Assembly (NCBI GenBank): GCA_034008185.1
Contig: CM067081.1
Location: forward strand, 62,001 to 126,000
Origin: Gorsachius magnificus
Lineage: Eukaryota > Chordata > Aves > Pelecaniformes > Ardeidae
Reading direction: 5' to 3'
Length of the DNA: 64,000 bases
The notes below the pieces were generated by a model. The model made no database searches, was not told the origin of the DNA, and saw only the letters and a program-made list of their open reading frames with translations. Made by a program: the position numbers and the translations under genes. The first letter of the stretch is position 1. The number at the start of each line of letters is the position of its first letter. Shown in pieces: positions 1 through 11,717 of the stretch.

Positions 1-2439
1 ACCATATGAGCTGTTTGAGAAGTCCCAAGCTGAATTACAAGAGAGCTGCTAGTTGGGAATGCAAGAACTGGCAAAATTAAGAACAAGTTCAGGGCTGGGA
101 CAGATTAAACAAGGAGCACTGGGACTCCAAGCCTGCAAGATGCATGGTATAATCTCAGTTCAAGACAAGGAGGTAGCAAGGAGCAACATTTTAAGACCAA
201 CTATTTTGCAGGTTTTGCTGTGCTAGAGAATTTCTCTGAAAAAGGAGGCAAGGCTGACAAGTGTTCAGGGCATTTTGGACTGTTATAGATAGAGCCCTGG
301 AAAATAGACTGTGGGAGCCCTTACCAGGCTACCATGAGAAAGATGGGAAGCAAAGGGAGGTGACTGCTGGGCATCCTTACTTCAAGCATGATGTAGCATA
401 AGTGTGATGTCAAGACCACTGCTCAATCCAGCTGCTTCCAATGCTGCCAGAGCTTCAACAAATTTCCAAGATTGCAAACTTTCTCATAAACAGATTATCA
501 GAAACCATGAACTCTACCAGCTGTGCCCTAAAACCATCCATCACATGCAGTCCAGGGAGAGGACATTACATTCATGGCTCCAGCCTGCTCAGGAACAAAC
601 CCTATGGGACAGAAATATGTCGGTTGCAAGAACTTTATGTGACAGGAGCTTTGCATCCATCTAGACAAGCAGGAGATGCAGAACTCTTCCACTGTAAGAT
701 TCACAGCTGTCTAGTCAGGTTATATCCAGCAGCACTGCACTAGCAGCATTTCCTTTTGACCAGGCTGTGAATATAGAGCTGTAAAGCTGAGGTACCAGCT
801 CTGTTTGCTAAGTGAAAAGATTTTGCAACTCTTTTTCTATATTTCATGGATTTCAAGGGCATTCTAAATGGCAGAGGCAAACTTGGGTTCTCACCCAAAA
901 AACTGTACTCATTCCCTCCCTCCCTCCCTGCCCCATGTGGCCCAGCCATGTGTGTTCCTAGCAGGTGCCTGCCTTCTTTTATTTTTAACCTTCATTCTGA
1001 ATACAGGAAGCCTTTGCTTGCTGTGGAGATCCGGGAATCAGAGCCTAAGCACGTCCTAGAAGGATTTCCTGTTTGGGACTTTTGAGCCAGACTCCAGCCT
1101 GCAAGAGTGGAAGCCTCTGAGCAACTTAGTCCTGCTGGGCTACCTGCCAGGTTGTTCCTACCCTGTTCGGGAGCAAGATGCCATCTAGCAGGAAGGTGCT
1201 AAACTGCCAGACCACTTCCCACCTGCTACGGATAAGGGTGGGAACATGCAAAGTCCAGTCTGGGTGGGGATGTGCACGACTCCAGAGTCAGGGTCTCTGT
1301 GGGGGCAGAATAGCAACATGAGAGAGCGCACAACATCCCATTACATCGCAGCATTTGCCCATAGATCCAGGGATACACAAAGAATGCCGGGAGCGTGTTT
1401 TTTGTGCTGCCTTCCAGCTATGCTTTGGTCACTGCTGACTCGTTTGTCATGTTTCACCAGCTCCTATTATTCAGTTTCTGAAGTTCACCAGAAGCACCAA
1501 AATTCCAAAGGACTCAGTCATCTTCAGGCTTTCCTCCCTCCTCCATATGCTGGGCTCCTTACCATTAATAATTCTATCAAAAGGCATGACACAGCTGGGA
1601 GCCTTGCAGTTCTGTCCCAGCTTTTACTACTACCAGTAACCTTCTGCCCTGAATAGTTGAAGACTGTATTTCTGCTCTTGTTTCTGTGTCTTAGTTGCTC
1701 TCACAAGGCATAGCTTGACTTACGTTCCTTCTACCGATCCACACACAGCACCAAAGATACTTGCATGTCACAAAGACTGTCCGAGGTCTCTCTGAATGCC
1801 CAAGCACATGGTATGGATCTGTTCTCCCCCCTCTCGCCAAGGGGCTCCAAGAATATAGAGCAAATTAGAATTTACTAGGAAACTAAAAGGAATCCACTGA
1901 TTTCCATCTCTAAGTAGAGGCAGCACTTGTGTACAAATTGCAAGTCTGCGAGGAGGGTTGTTTAATGATCTGGGGTAATGCTACGGGACTGAAGAATAAC
2001 AAACATCATAGACACTGAAGAAAGGAGGACTGAAGCGAGTGACCAAGGAAAATGCAGATTGCTTGCAGTAGTATAAATGATTCAAAGCAGATTTTAAAGG
2101 GAAATAATAATTTGAAAACATGACAAATGTGATCAAATGCAGCAAGTTTGCCAAATCAGGCCAGCCTAGCACATTAGACAACTTTCTTTATAAGTAATTT
2201 TTTGGGGGCCAGGAAAAAAGGTTGATCAGACTATCTGAACTGCGGTGTTAGAGTAATGCATGATAAATTATTTATTCAAACAGAAAAGACAAAACTTAAT
2301 ATGAAGAGTGTAAGATGTGGAAGACTGGCAAAAAAAAAAAAGGATTAGCAGTAAATCAGGAGTTTTATGCATGAGGAAATGCACGGTCTTTTCAAGGATC
2401 AGTTTTGGAGCTCATCTATTTAATTTTTTCAGTAAAGAT
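1..2439. other. Intergenic sequence upstream of the CR1 cluster, no gene recognised
   Basis: This is moderately AT-rich sequence with only short open frames (100 codons or fewer except one of 136 codons at 1246-1656), none of which resembles a protein family I know. There is a 12-base A run at about 2329-2340. I see no splice-site series, CpG cluster or RNA fold that would support a gene. Old, decayed repeats may be present but cannot be named by eye. Confidence 0.6.
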
Positions 2440-3649
2440 CGCATGAGCCGTCAGCTTCTCCGGGAGAATGCTGTGGGAAACTGTGTCAAAGGCTTTGCTG
2501 AAGTCCAGGCAGACAACATCCACAGCCTTTCCCTCATCTACCAGGCGGGTCACCTGGTCGTAGAAGGAAATCAGGTTGGTCAGGCAGGACCTGCCTTTCA
2601 CAAACCCATGCTGGCTGGGCCTGATCCCCTGGTTGTCCTCCATACGCCTGGTGAGCACACTCAGGATGAACCACTCCATAACCTTCCCTGGTACCGAGGT
2701 CAGGCTGACTGGTCTGTAGTTCCCTGGATCCTCCTTCCAGCCCTTCTTGTAAATGGGCGTCACATTTGCCAACCTCCAGTCATCTGGGACCTCCCCTGCG
2801 AACCAGGGCTGCTGATCAGTGATGGAGGGTGGCTTGGCAAGCTCCTCCGCCAGCTCCCTCAGCACTCTCGGGGGGATCCCAGCCGGCCCCATAGACTTGT
2901 GGATGTCCAGGTGGCATAGCAGGTTGAAGACTGCTTCCTCCTGGATTATGTGGGGTTTACTCCACTCTTCCTCCCTGTCTTCCAGCTCGGGGGGCTGAGT
3001 ACCCTGGGGATAACTCGTCGGGCCATTAAAGACCAAGGCAAATAAGGCATTAAGTATCTCAGCCTTTTCCTCATCCTTAGTGGCAATGTTCCCCCTTGCA
3101 TCCACTAGAGGATGGAGGTTCTCCCTGGCTCTCTTTTTGCTGTTAATGTATTTGTAAAAACTTTTTTTGTTATCCCTTACAACAGTGTCCAGGTTGAGTT
3201 CTAGTTGGGCTTTTGTCTTTCTAATTCCTCTCTGCATGACCTGACAAGATCCCTGTACTCTTCTTGGATTGCCTGCCCCTTCTTCCAGAGCTGGTAAGCT
3301 CTCCTTTTCTTCCTGAGTCTCAGTAAAAGATCCCTGTTCAGCCAGGCCAGTTGTCTTCCCCGCCAATTCGTCTTATGGCACACGGGGACAGCCTGCTCCT
3401 GTGCCTTTAAGACTTCTTCCTTGAAGAATGTCCAGCCTTCCTTGACCCTTTTGCCCTTCAGGACTGTCTCCCAAGGGACTCTCCTAACCAGTGTTCTGAA
3501 CAAGCTGAAGTCTGCCCTCTGGAAGTCCATGGTGGTGGTTTTGCTGACCCCCTTTCTTACCTCACCAAGAATTGAAAACTCTACCATTTCATGGTCGCTA
3601 AGGCCAAGATGACCTCTGATCACCACCTCTCCCACCAGTCCTTCTCTCA
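2440..3649 (-). mobile_element. CR1 LINE fragment (ORF2: end of endonuclease to mid reverse transcriptase)
   Basis: On the minus strand the translation carries the end of a CR1 endonuclease domain (SDHEMVEFSIL, near 3,590), the linker rich in Lys/Arg, and the first part of the reverse transcriptase, including [33 protein letters not shown] and DFSKAFDTVSH. Homology stops just after that last motif at about 2,440, so the catalytic FADD box, the ORF2 C-terminus and the CR1 3' tail are missing on the left. On the right it abuts another CR1 copy at about 3,650. Several frame changes show it is a dead copy. Loss of the 3' end is unusual for CR1, which normally loses its 5' end, so a deletion or rearrangement is likely. 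Confidence 0.85.
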
Positions 3650-4688
3650 GTCAGGTTGCTCAGAGCCCTGTCCAACCTGACCTTGAATGTTTCCAGGGAT
3701 GGGACATCTACCACCTCTCCGGGCAACCCGTGCCAGTGTTTCACCACCCTTATATCCAGTCTAAACCTACCCTGGTTTAGTTTAAAACCATCACCCCTTG
3801 TCCTATTGCTACAGGCCCTGCTAAAATGTCTGTTCCCATCTTTCTTATAACCCCCCTTCAAGCACTCAAAGTCTGCGATCAGGTCTCACCAGACCCTTCT
3901 CTTCTCCAGGCTGAACAACCCCAACTCTTTCATCCTGTCCTCATAGGGGAGGTGTTCCAAGCCCCTGATCATCTTTGTAGCCTCCTCTGGACCAGCTCCA
4001 ACAGTTCCATGTCCTCCTTGTGCTGAGGGCTCCAGAGCTGGATGCAGGGCTCCAGGTGAGGTCTCACCAGAGCAGAGCAGAGGGGCAGAATCCCCTCCCT
4101 TGCCCTGCTGGCCACGCTTCTTTTGATGCAGCCCAGGGTACAGTTGGCTTTCTGGGCTTCCAGTGCACATTGCTGGATCATGTCCAGCTTTTCATCCACC
4201 AGTACCTCCAAGTCCTTCTCCACAGGGCTGCTCTCAATCCCTTCATCCCCCAGCCTGTACTGATACCAGGGCTTGCCCTGACCCAGGTGCAGAACCTTTC
4301 ACTTGGCCTTGTTGAACTTCGTGAGGTTCACATGGGCCCACTTCTCGAGCTTGTCCAGGTCTCTCTGAACAGCATCCTGTCCCTCAGGTATGTCAACCGC
4401 ACCACTCAGCTTGGTGTCATCTGCAAATTTGCTGAGGGTGCACTCAATCCCACTGTCTATGTAATTAATGAAAATGTTAAACTGTACTGGTCCTAATATG
4501 GACCCCTGAGGGACACCACTCATCACTGATCTCCATCTAGACATTGAGCCGTTGACCACTACTCTCTGGAGGTGGCCATCCAGCCAATTCTTTATCCAGT
4601 GAACAGTCCATCCATTAAATCCATATGTCTCCAATTTAGAGAGAAGGATGTTGTGGGGGACCGTGTCAAAGGCCTTATAGAAGTCCAT

Positions 4689-4694
4689 ATAGAT
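4689..4694. repeat. Target-site duplication ATAGAT, left copy
   Basis: ATAGAT ends the left part of the host CR1 and recurs at 7825-7830 where the host resumes. The uninterrupted sister copy within this window (near 5,850) reads agatagatgatg, which fits one ATAGAT before insertion. Confidence 0.75.
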
Positions 4695-7600
4695 CATAGA
4701 ATCATAGAATCATAGAATGTTTTGGGTTGGAAGGGACCCCTAGAGGTCATCTAGTCCAACCCCCCTGCAGTGAGCAGGGACACCACTAACTAGATCAGGT
4801 TGCTCAGAGCCCCGTCCAACCTGACCTTGAATGCTTCCAGGGATGGGGCCTCCACCACCTCTCTGGGAAACCTGTTCCAGTGTTTCACCACCCTCATTGT
4901 AAAGAATTTCTTCCTTACATCTAGTCTAAACCTACCCTGGTTTAGTTTAAAACCATTACCCCTTGTCCTGACACAGCTGGCCCTACTAAAAAGATTTTCC
5001 CCATCTTTCCTGTAGGCCCCCTTTAGGTATTGAAAGGCCGTAATCAGGTCTCCCCACAGCCTTCTTTTCTCCAGGCTGAACAAGCCCAACTCTCTCAGCG
5101 TGTCCTCATAGGAGAGGTGCTCCAGCCCTCGGATCATTTTTGTAGCCCTCCTCTGGACCCGCTCCAACAGTTCCATGTCCTCCTTGTGCTGAGGGCTCCA
5201 GAGCTGGATGCAGTACTCCAGGTGAGGTCTCACCAGAGCAGAGCAGAGGGGCAGAATCACCTCCCTTGACCTGCTAGCCACGCTTCTCCTGATGCAGCCT
5301 AGAGTATGGTTGGCCTTCTGGGCGGCCAGCGCACATTGTCGGCTCATGGCCAGCTTTTCATCCCCCAGTACCCCCAAGTCCATCTTGGCAGGGCTGCTCT
5401 CCATCCTTTCTTCCCCCAGCCTGTATGGATACTGGGGGTTACCCCAACCCAGGTGCATGACCTTGCACTTGGCCTTGTTGAACCTCATGAGGTTCACACA
5501 GGCCCACCTCTCCAGCTTGTCCAGGTCTCTCTGGATGACATCACGTCCTTCTAGTGTGTCAACCGCACCACTCATTTTGGTGTCATCTGCAAACTTGCTG
5601 AGGGTGCACTCAATCTCACTGTCTAAGTCATTGATGAAAACGCTAAACAGCACCGGTCCCAGTATGGACCCCTGAGGGATACCACTCGTCACCGGTCTCC
5701 ATCCAGACATCGAGCCATTGACCACTACCCTCTGGATGCGACCATCCAGCCAGTTCCTTATCCACCGAACAGTCCACCCATCAAATCCATAGCTCTCCAA
5801 TTTAGAGAGAAGGATGTTGTGGGGGACCGTGTCAAAGGCTTTGCAGAAGTCCAGATAGATGATGTCCATTGGTTTTCCCTTGTCCACTGATGCTGTCACA
5901 CCATCATAGAAAGCCACTAGGTTCATCAGGCAGGACTTGCCCTTGGTGAAGCCATGCTGGCTATCTCAAATTATCTCCCTGGCCTCCATGTGCTTTAGCA
6001 TAGCTTCTAGGAGGATCTGTTCCATGATCTTCCCAGGCACAGAGGTGAGGCTGACAGGTCAGTAGTTCCCAGGGTCTTCCTTTCTACCCTTTTTGAAAAT
6101 GGGCACAATGTTTCCCTTCTTCCAGTCACCAGGGACTTCACCTGACTGCCATGACTTTTCAAATATCATGGAGAGTGGCTTGGCGACTACCTCGGCCAAT
6201 TCCCTCAGGACTCTGGGATGCATCTCATCAGGTCCCATGGACTTATGTGCACTCAGGTTCCTCAGGTGGTCACGAACCTGATCTTCTCCTACAGCAGGAG
6301 GGGTTTTGCCCTCCCGGTCCCCCTCATGCCATCCATCAACTTGGGAGGGGTGAGGAGAGAGGTGCCAGTGAAGACTGAGGCAAAAAAGTTGTTGAGTACC
6401 TCAGCCTTCTCCTCATCTGCTGTTACCAGCCTGCCGGTCTTGCTCATCCACGGGGGTACGCTTTCTTTAACCATCCTTTTCCGGCTGATATACCTGTAGA
6501 TGCCCTTCTTGTTATTCTTTGCATCCCTTGCCAAGTTTAGCTCCAGCTGTGCCTTGGCCTTCCTGACCCCATTCCTACACAACAGACCGCGTCCCTATAC
6601 TCTTCCCAGAATGCCTGTCCCTGCTTCCACTGCCTGTGCAGTTCCCTCTTCCTCCTTAGTTTGACCAGCATCTGTCTCAACCACGCCGGTCTCTTCCTTT
6701 CTTTGCCCAATTTCTTAAACATAGGGATTGAGAGCTCTTGCGCTCTGTGGATCACTTCCTTAAAGATCTGCCAGCTCTGTTCTGTTCCCCTGTCCCTGAG
6801 GACCGTTTCCCAGGGAGTCCTTCTGACTATCTCCTTGAGGAGCTGGAATTTTGCTTTTCTAAAATTCAGAGTCCTGACTGTACTCTTTGTTCTTCCCATT
6901 TCCCTCAGGAGCATGAGCTCTACCAGCGCATGATCACTGCAGCCCAGGCTGCCTCCGATCTTGACATCTCCGACGAGCTTGCTTGCATTGGTGACCACCA
7001 GGTCCAGTATCGCATCCCCTTGGGTAGGGGTGTCTATTACCTGGCTTAAGAAGTTGTCCTCAATGCATTCGAGAAACCTGCTGGATTGCCTACAGCTTGC
7101 TGCGTTGGTTTTCCAGCAGATGTCGGCGTGGTTGAAGTCCCTCAGGAGGATGAGAGCCTGCGAGCACGAAGCCTCCCGGAGTTGGAGGAAGAATGCTTCG
7201 TCAGTCAGCTCCTCTTGATCTGGTGGCCTGTAGTAGACATCAACTACCAGGTTCCCTTTGTTGCCTCTCTCTCTGATTCTTACCCATAAGCTTTCGACCT
7301 GCTTGTGGCTATTCTTCAGGGTCAGCTCTTCACACTGTAATGATTTCTTGATGTAAAGGGCAACGCCTCCGCCCCTCCTTCCTCGCCTGTCCCTTCTGAA
7401 CAGCCTGTAGCCATCAATAGCTACATTCCAGTCGTGAGATTCATCCCACCAAGTTTCCGTAATGGCAATCAGGTCGTAGCTTTCTAGCAGCACGATAGCT
7501 TCCAACTCCTCCTCTTTGCTTCCCATGCTGCGTGCGTTTGTATAGAGGCATCTCATCTGAGCTGTCGGCCTCGTCACCTTCATAGCAGAACACCCCTCGT

Positions 7601-7824
7601 TTCCTTTGAGGTGTTTCACAGGCTTTTCCTTGTTGGCTCCTACTACCTCAGGAGCCTCCAGCTCACCTCCGCCAGACTTCAACTTTGCTGCAGCGCCCCT
7701 GGCACACTGCTGGGCAACGGGTTGAGGGCTCATACTAGCCCCCAGTCCCTCTAACCCTTGCGTTTCATCCCCTAGCCTGTCGCTGGGAAGCCTGATAGGT
7801 TCCCCTTCCCCCTTCTCATCTCAC
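4695..7824 (-). mobile_element. Long CR1 LINE insertion with endonuclease and reverse transcriptase
   Basis: This 3.1-kb CR1 lies on the minus strand, with its 3' tail at the left (repeated ATTCTATG octamers at about 4695-4720). From right to left it encodes an apurinic-type endonuclease (minus-strand ORF 7733-6537 with YTNARSMGSK, ITETWWDESHDW, YYRPPDQEE and GCSDHALVEL) and then the reverse transcriptase. The C-terminal half of the RT is one open frame of 378 codons (5926-4790) with [32 protein letters not shown] and [15 protein letters not shown]1 is absent. Frame breaks between 6,290 and 5,927 separate the two halves, so it cannot make an intact ORF2 protein. It is the best-preserved and longest CR1 in the window and is younger than the copy it interrupts. 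Confidence 0.92.
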
Positions 7825-7830
7825 ATAGAT
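7825..7830. repeat. Target-site duplication ATAGAT, right copy
   Basis: Matches the left copy at 4689-4694 and marks the 5' junction of the 3.1-kb CR1 insertion. Confidence 0.75.
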
Positions 7831-8190
7831 GATGTCAGTAGCTCTTCCCTTGTCCACTGATGCAGTCACTACATCATAAAAGGCCACTAGGTTGGTCAGG
7901 AAAGACCTGGCCTTGGTGAAGCCGTGCTGGCTGTCTCAAATCACCTCCCTGTCCTCCATGTGGTTTAGCATAGTTTCTAGGAGGATCTGTTCCATGATCT
8001 TCCCAGGCACAGAAGTGAGGCTGACAGGTCAGTAGTTCCCAGGGTCTTCCTTTCTACCCTTTTTGAAAATGGGCACAATGTTTCCCTTCTTCCAGTCACC
8101 AGGGACTTCACCTGACTGCCATGACTTTTCAAATATCACAGAGAGTGGCTTGGCAACTACATCAGTCAATTCCCTCAGGACTCTGGGATG

Positions 8191-8196
8191 CATCTT
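8191..8196. repeat. Target-site duplication CATCTT, left copy
   Basis: The host CR1 reads gggatgCATCTT here and resumes as CATCTTgtcaggtccc at 8366. The related uninterrupted stretch near 6,220 reads gggatgcatctcatcaggtccc, supporting a single original copy. Confidence 0.75.
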
Positions 8197-8365
8197 CACA
8201 GAATCCTAGAATGGCAGGGGTTGGAAGGGACCTCGGGAGATCACCCAGTCCAACCCTCCTGCTAAAGCAGGTTCACCTAGAGTAGGTTGCACAGGACATT
8301 GTCCAGATGGGTTTTGATTATCTCCAGAGAAGGGGACTCCACAACCCCCCTGGGAAGCCTGTTCC
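8197..8365 (-). mobile_element. Short CR1 3'-end insertion
   Basis: This 169-base, heavily 5'-truncated CR1 lies on the minus strand. Its 3' tail, two diverged octamers (reverse complement of cacagaatcctagaatg), is at the left. The body is the usual CR1 3' UTR and ORF2 end (ggttggaagggacctcgg, ccctgggaagcctgttccc). It sits inside the reverse-transcriptase part of the host copy and is bounded by CATCTT on both sides. Confidence 0.85.
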
Positions 8366-8371
8366 CATCTT
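8366..8371. repeat. Target-site duplication CATCTT, right copy
   Basis: Second copy of the 6-base word, at the 5' junction of the 169-base CR1 insert. Confidence 0.75.
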
Positions 8372-8526
8372 GTCAGGTCCCATAGACTTATGTATGTTCA
8401 GGTTCCTCGGGTGGTCTTCTCTTACAGTGGGAGGTACTTTTCTCCCCCAGTCCCTGCCTTGATGTCCATCCACTCAAGAGGTGTGGGAAGAGAGATTGCC
8501 AGTGAAGACTGAGGCAAAAAAGATGT

Positions 8527-8532
8527 TGAGTA
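8527..8532. repeat. Target-site duplication TGAGTA, left copy
   Basis: The host CR1 reads gatgtTGAGTA before the insertion and TGAGTAcctcagcc after it at 9394. The homologous stretch near 6,390 reads gttgttgagtacctcagcc without interruption. Confidence 0.78.
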
Positions 8533-9393
8533 GAATCAAGGAATCATAGATTCATAGAATCATTTAGGCTGGAAAAGACCCTTAAGATCATCGAGTCCAA
8601 CTGTTACCCTAACACTGCCAAGGCCACCACTAAACTAAGCACCATTTCTACACATCTTTTAAGTACCTCCAGGGATGGTGACTCGGCCACTTCCCTGGGC
8701 AGCCCCTTCCAATGCTTCACAACCCTTTCTGTGAAGAATTTTCTTTTAATATCCAATCAAAACCTCCCCTGGCACAACGTGAGGCCGTTTCCTCTCATCC
8801 TATCACTTGTTACTTGGGAAAAGAGACTGACACCCACTTTGCTACAGCCTCCTTGCAGGTTGTCATAGAGAGTCATAAGGTCTCTCCGCAACCTCCCTTT
8901 GTCCAGGTTAAACAACCCCACTTCCTCAGGTGGTCCTCATAAAACTTGTTCTCTAGACCCCTCCCCACCTTCGTTGCCCTTCTCTGGACACGCTCCAGCC
9001 CCTCCAGGTCCTTCTGGGAAGGAGGGGCCCAAACTTGACCCCAGCATTCAAGGGGCAGCCCCTCCAGTGCCCAGCACGGGGCACGGTCCCTGCCCTGCTC
9101 CTGCTGGCCACACCACTCCTGATACAAGCCAGGATGCCGCTGGCCCTCTTGGCCACCTGGGCACCCTGCTGGCCCGCCCCCAGGTCCTTTTCCGCTGGGC
9201 AGCTTTCCAGCTGCTCTGCCCCACGCCTGGAGCATTGCATGGGGTTGTTGTGACCCCAGGGCAGGACCCGGCCCTTGGCCTTGTTGACCCTCACCCAATT
9301 GGCCTGGGCCCATGGATCCATCCTGGCCAGGTCCCTCTGCTCCCCCCCAGCAGACCCACACTCCCACCCCACTTGTTGTCGTCTGCAAAAGGC
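8533..9393 (-). mobile_element. CR1 insertion, 5'-truncated at the reverse-transcriptase active site
   Basis: An 861-base CR1 on the minus strand, with 3' octamer repeats at the left (8533-8560). The 5' break falls at the codons for the ADD active-site box (near 9,380). It belongs to a different CR1 subfamily from its host: its GC-rich C-terminal coding part matches the sense-strand copy at 52.2-52.9 kb in this window much better than the host. Flanking TGAGTA duplications prove a separate insertion. Confidence 0.88.
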
Positions 9394-9399
9394 TGAGTA
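9394..9399. repeat. Target-site duplication TGAGTA, right copy
   Basis: Matches 8527-8532. The host CR1 reading resumes immediately after it. Confidence 0.78.
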
Positions 9400-9815
9400 C
9401 CTCAGCCTTCTCCTCATCTGTTCTTACCAGTTTGCCAGTCATGTCCATTGGGAGGGCTACACTTTCTTTGACCTTCCTTTTCTGGCTGACATACGTGTAG
9501 AAGCCCTTCTTCTTATTCTTCACATCCCTTGCCAAATTTAGCTCCAGCTTCGCCTTGGCCTTCCTGACCCCATCCCTACACAACCAGGCAAGGTCCCTAT
9601 ACTCTTGCCAGGATACTTGTCCCTGCTTCCACTGCCTGTGCATTTCCTTCTTGCCCTTTAGTTTGACCAGCAGGTCTTTACTCAGCCATGCTGGTCTCTT
9701 GCCATCCTTCCTGATTTCTTACACCTAGGGATAGAGAGCCCTTGCGCTCTATGGAAAGTGTCATTAAAGATCTACCAGTTCTATTAGTGTATTTCCTGTC
9801 ATCAAGGACCTCTCT

Positions 9816-10026
9816 AAAGGCATGATTTTTTATACACAATGGACAGTAGCCTTGTGATCACATCAACAACACCTTTCAGCACCATCAGTCCTATGTATTT
9901 GATTAATCTATAAAAAAGTAAAAGTGAATGCATTTGAACCCGTATCGGTAAAGTTGTTGCTGCAAATACCAAGGTGTTAGAAACCATGGAGTGTATATGA
10001 CTACATCACAATGTGGATCTTGGTCT
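9816..10026. other. Unassigned AT-rich spacer between CR1 copies
   Basis: About 200 bases of AT-rich sequence with no open frame and no recognised repeat. It separates the CR1 stack from a lone CR1 3' end. Confidence 0.5.
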
Positions 10027-10245
10027 TAGAATCACAGAATCGTTTGGGTTGGAAAAGCCCTTTAAGCTCCCCCAGCCCAACCGTTCCCCTACCCCTGCCA
10101 TCCCACCACCAAAGCCTGTCCCTAAGCACTGTGTCTGCCCGGCTGCTAAATACCCCCAGGGATGAGGACTCAACCCCTTCCCTGGGCAGCCCCTTCCAGT
10201 GCTTGACAGCCCTTGCAGGGAAGGATTTTTTCCTAATGTCTAACA
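10027..10245 (-). mobile_element. CR1 3'-end fragment
   Basis: A 5'-truncated CR1 on the minus strand, with the 3' octamer tail at the left (gaatcacagaatcgtttggg) and the body running through ccagcccaaccgttccc to ggaaggattttttcctaatg. It closely resembles the fragment at 31.93-32.15 kb, so the two belong to one subfamily. Confidence 0.9.
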
Positions 10246-11629
10246 TTAGCAAAGTATTGGAAAATATTTGGCCAGAAGCTGGAAAATGGCCCTAGTTAGA
10301 AACCACAGAAGAGCAAGAATACCTGTGTGTGAGTCACATGTAAGATAGTAAGATGATGCAACTATAAAAAAGCAAATGTCATCCCTAAGTACAGCAAGCA
10401 AGACGTTTCCAGTAGAGAAAGGAAGCCTTCCCTTAAAAGCTGTTCTATAAGGTGCAGATGACGTTGTCAGAACACAGTGGGAACTCCGATCTGCTGTATG
10501 AGAGGTGCATTAATTTAAACTAGAAGACATACGTATGGAAGAGCAATGAGGATAACCACAATGGATAGCTGATCATACGAGTACGAGGTTTGTTTCATTT
10601 AGAAGAAGAGATGCTGAATGATAAGCTTACTGCTGTTTCTGAAAATATCTGTGAGGGCATAAGGTAATGTAAGAAAAAAAAAATTGTAGACAAAAATGAA
10701 GAGAAATAAAGACACAATAGCTGAATCAAGGCTGAAATGTTGTTGTTAAAACTGGAACAGACACAAGATCATAAGGACCATCTCATTGGGAATCAGCTTA
10801 AGACTCCTGCTAGCCCAGACTCCCAACAGTGGCTACAAGTGGATGCACAGGAGGGTGTGGAACAACAGAAGAAGAATGCGTGCGCGCACACACAGAGCAT
10901 CACATAAGTACACCTCCAGACCCAACTCTTTGTGAATCACATGGCTTCATGAACTGAAGGTGGTTTACTCTATGCAGGAACCCTCAAAGGATTTCTCTTC
11001 TGTGAGCTAATCCAGGCACCTCTTGGGCTGATATAAATCTCAAGCATCCACAGCGTTCTAAGGCAAGACATTCCCCAGGTCCACAGCCCCTCACATAATG
11101 TACCACCTTCTTTTGTTTGTTTTTGATCTTGGCTTCCATTAGCCTCTTTTCATGCCTCTTTTATATTGGGAGACACAATGAACAAAATCAGCCTCACAGA
11201 GCTGAACAAAATCACCTTCACAGACCACTCATGATTTCATTGTCCTCTTCCCCATTTCCCTCGTTTTTCTCCTTTCCAGAATGGAGACTAAATGGTTCCA
11301 TGCATTGAAGCTGATCTGGACCTTTATCATCCTTGCTTCCCCTTTCTGAACTTTTTTTCCTGCCTTCCTGTGATCTTCTGAAGATAGATGTAGGAGGAAA
11401 TAAACTGAATATATTATAGCTTGGTGAATTTATGATAAGAATTGTAAGATGTGCTGTTGAGGGCCAAAAGGATTCGGTTTCTCTGGGTACCTTTAGATCA
11501 GTAAAAGTAATCCAAAGTCACTTTTTATTTCTAAATCCACCTCAGCCTATGTGATATTCAGGAAGGGATGCAGACACGCAAATCCTGAAGAGTTCCTTCT
11601 CTATGAAATTAGTCTGGCGGTCCATATTC
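10246..11629. other. Intergenic AT-rich sequence, no gene recognised
   Basis: No convincing coding frame, CpG cluster or named repeat is visible. A short alternating purine-pyrimidine tract (gcgtgcgcgcacacacag) lies near 10,878. Confidence 0.5.
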
Positions 11630-11717
11630 TAGTGGAAGGTGTCCCCACCCACGGCAGGGGGGTTGGAATTATATGGTCTTTAAGGTCCCTTCCAATGCGA
11701 AGTATTCTATGATACTA
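11630..11717 (+). mobile_element. CR1 3'-end fragment, sense orientation
   Basis: The sequence ggcaggggggttggaatt...ggtctttaaggtcccttcc followed by tattctatgatac is the last 90 bases of a CR1 in + orientation, ending in one octamer plus a degenerate copy. It is the only + strand CR1 upstream of the gene. Confidence 0.8.

Larger units (their letters stand above)
3650..9815 (-). mobile_element. Host CR1 LINE copy, split by three younger CR1 insertions
   Basis: Minus-strand CR1 homology can be followed through 3650-4694, 7825-8196, 8366-8532 and 9394-about 9815. Read in that order and skipping the insertions, it gives one collinear ORF2 stretch from the C-terminus (left) through [11 protein letters not shown] and [10 protein letters not shown] to the region between endonuclease and reverse transcriptase (right). 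The interruptions at 4695-7824, 8197-8365 and 8533-9393 are each flanked by a repeated 6-base word (ATAGAT, CATCTT, TGAGTA), the mark of target-site duplication. The extreme 3' end of the host copy, about 90 bases with the octamer tail, is missing at 3,650. It is inactive, with many stops and frameshifts. Confidence 0.8.

Noticed and set aside
404..743. Overlapping frames of 86 and 100 codons near the left end
   Set aside because: No domain, no codon bias evident, no splice context. Probably chance.
1246..1656. 136-codon + strand open frame
   Set aside because: No recognisable family and no promoter or splice signals nearby. It remains possible but unsupported.
2440..9815. Endonuclease and reverse-transcriptase frames as host genes or an endogenous retrovirus
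   Set aside because: Order, motifs and octamer tails are those of CR1 LINEs. No gag, protease, integrase or LTR is present, and all frames are broken.
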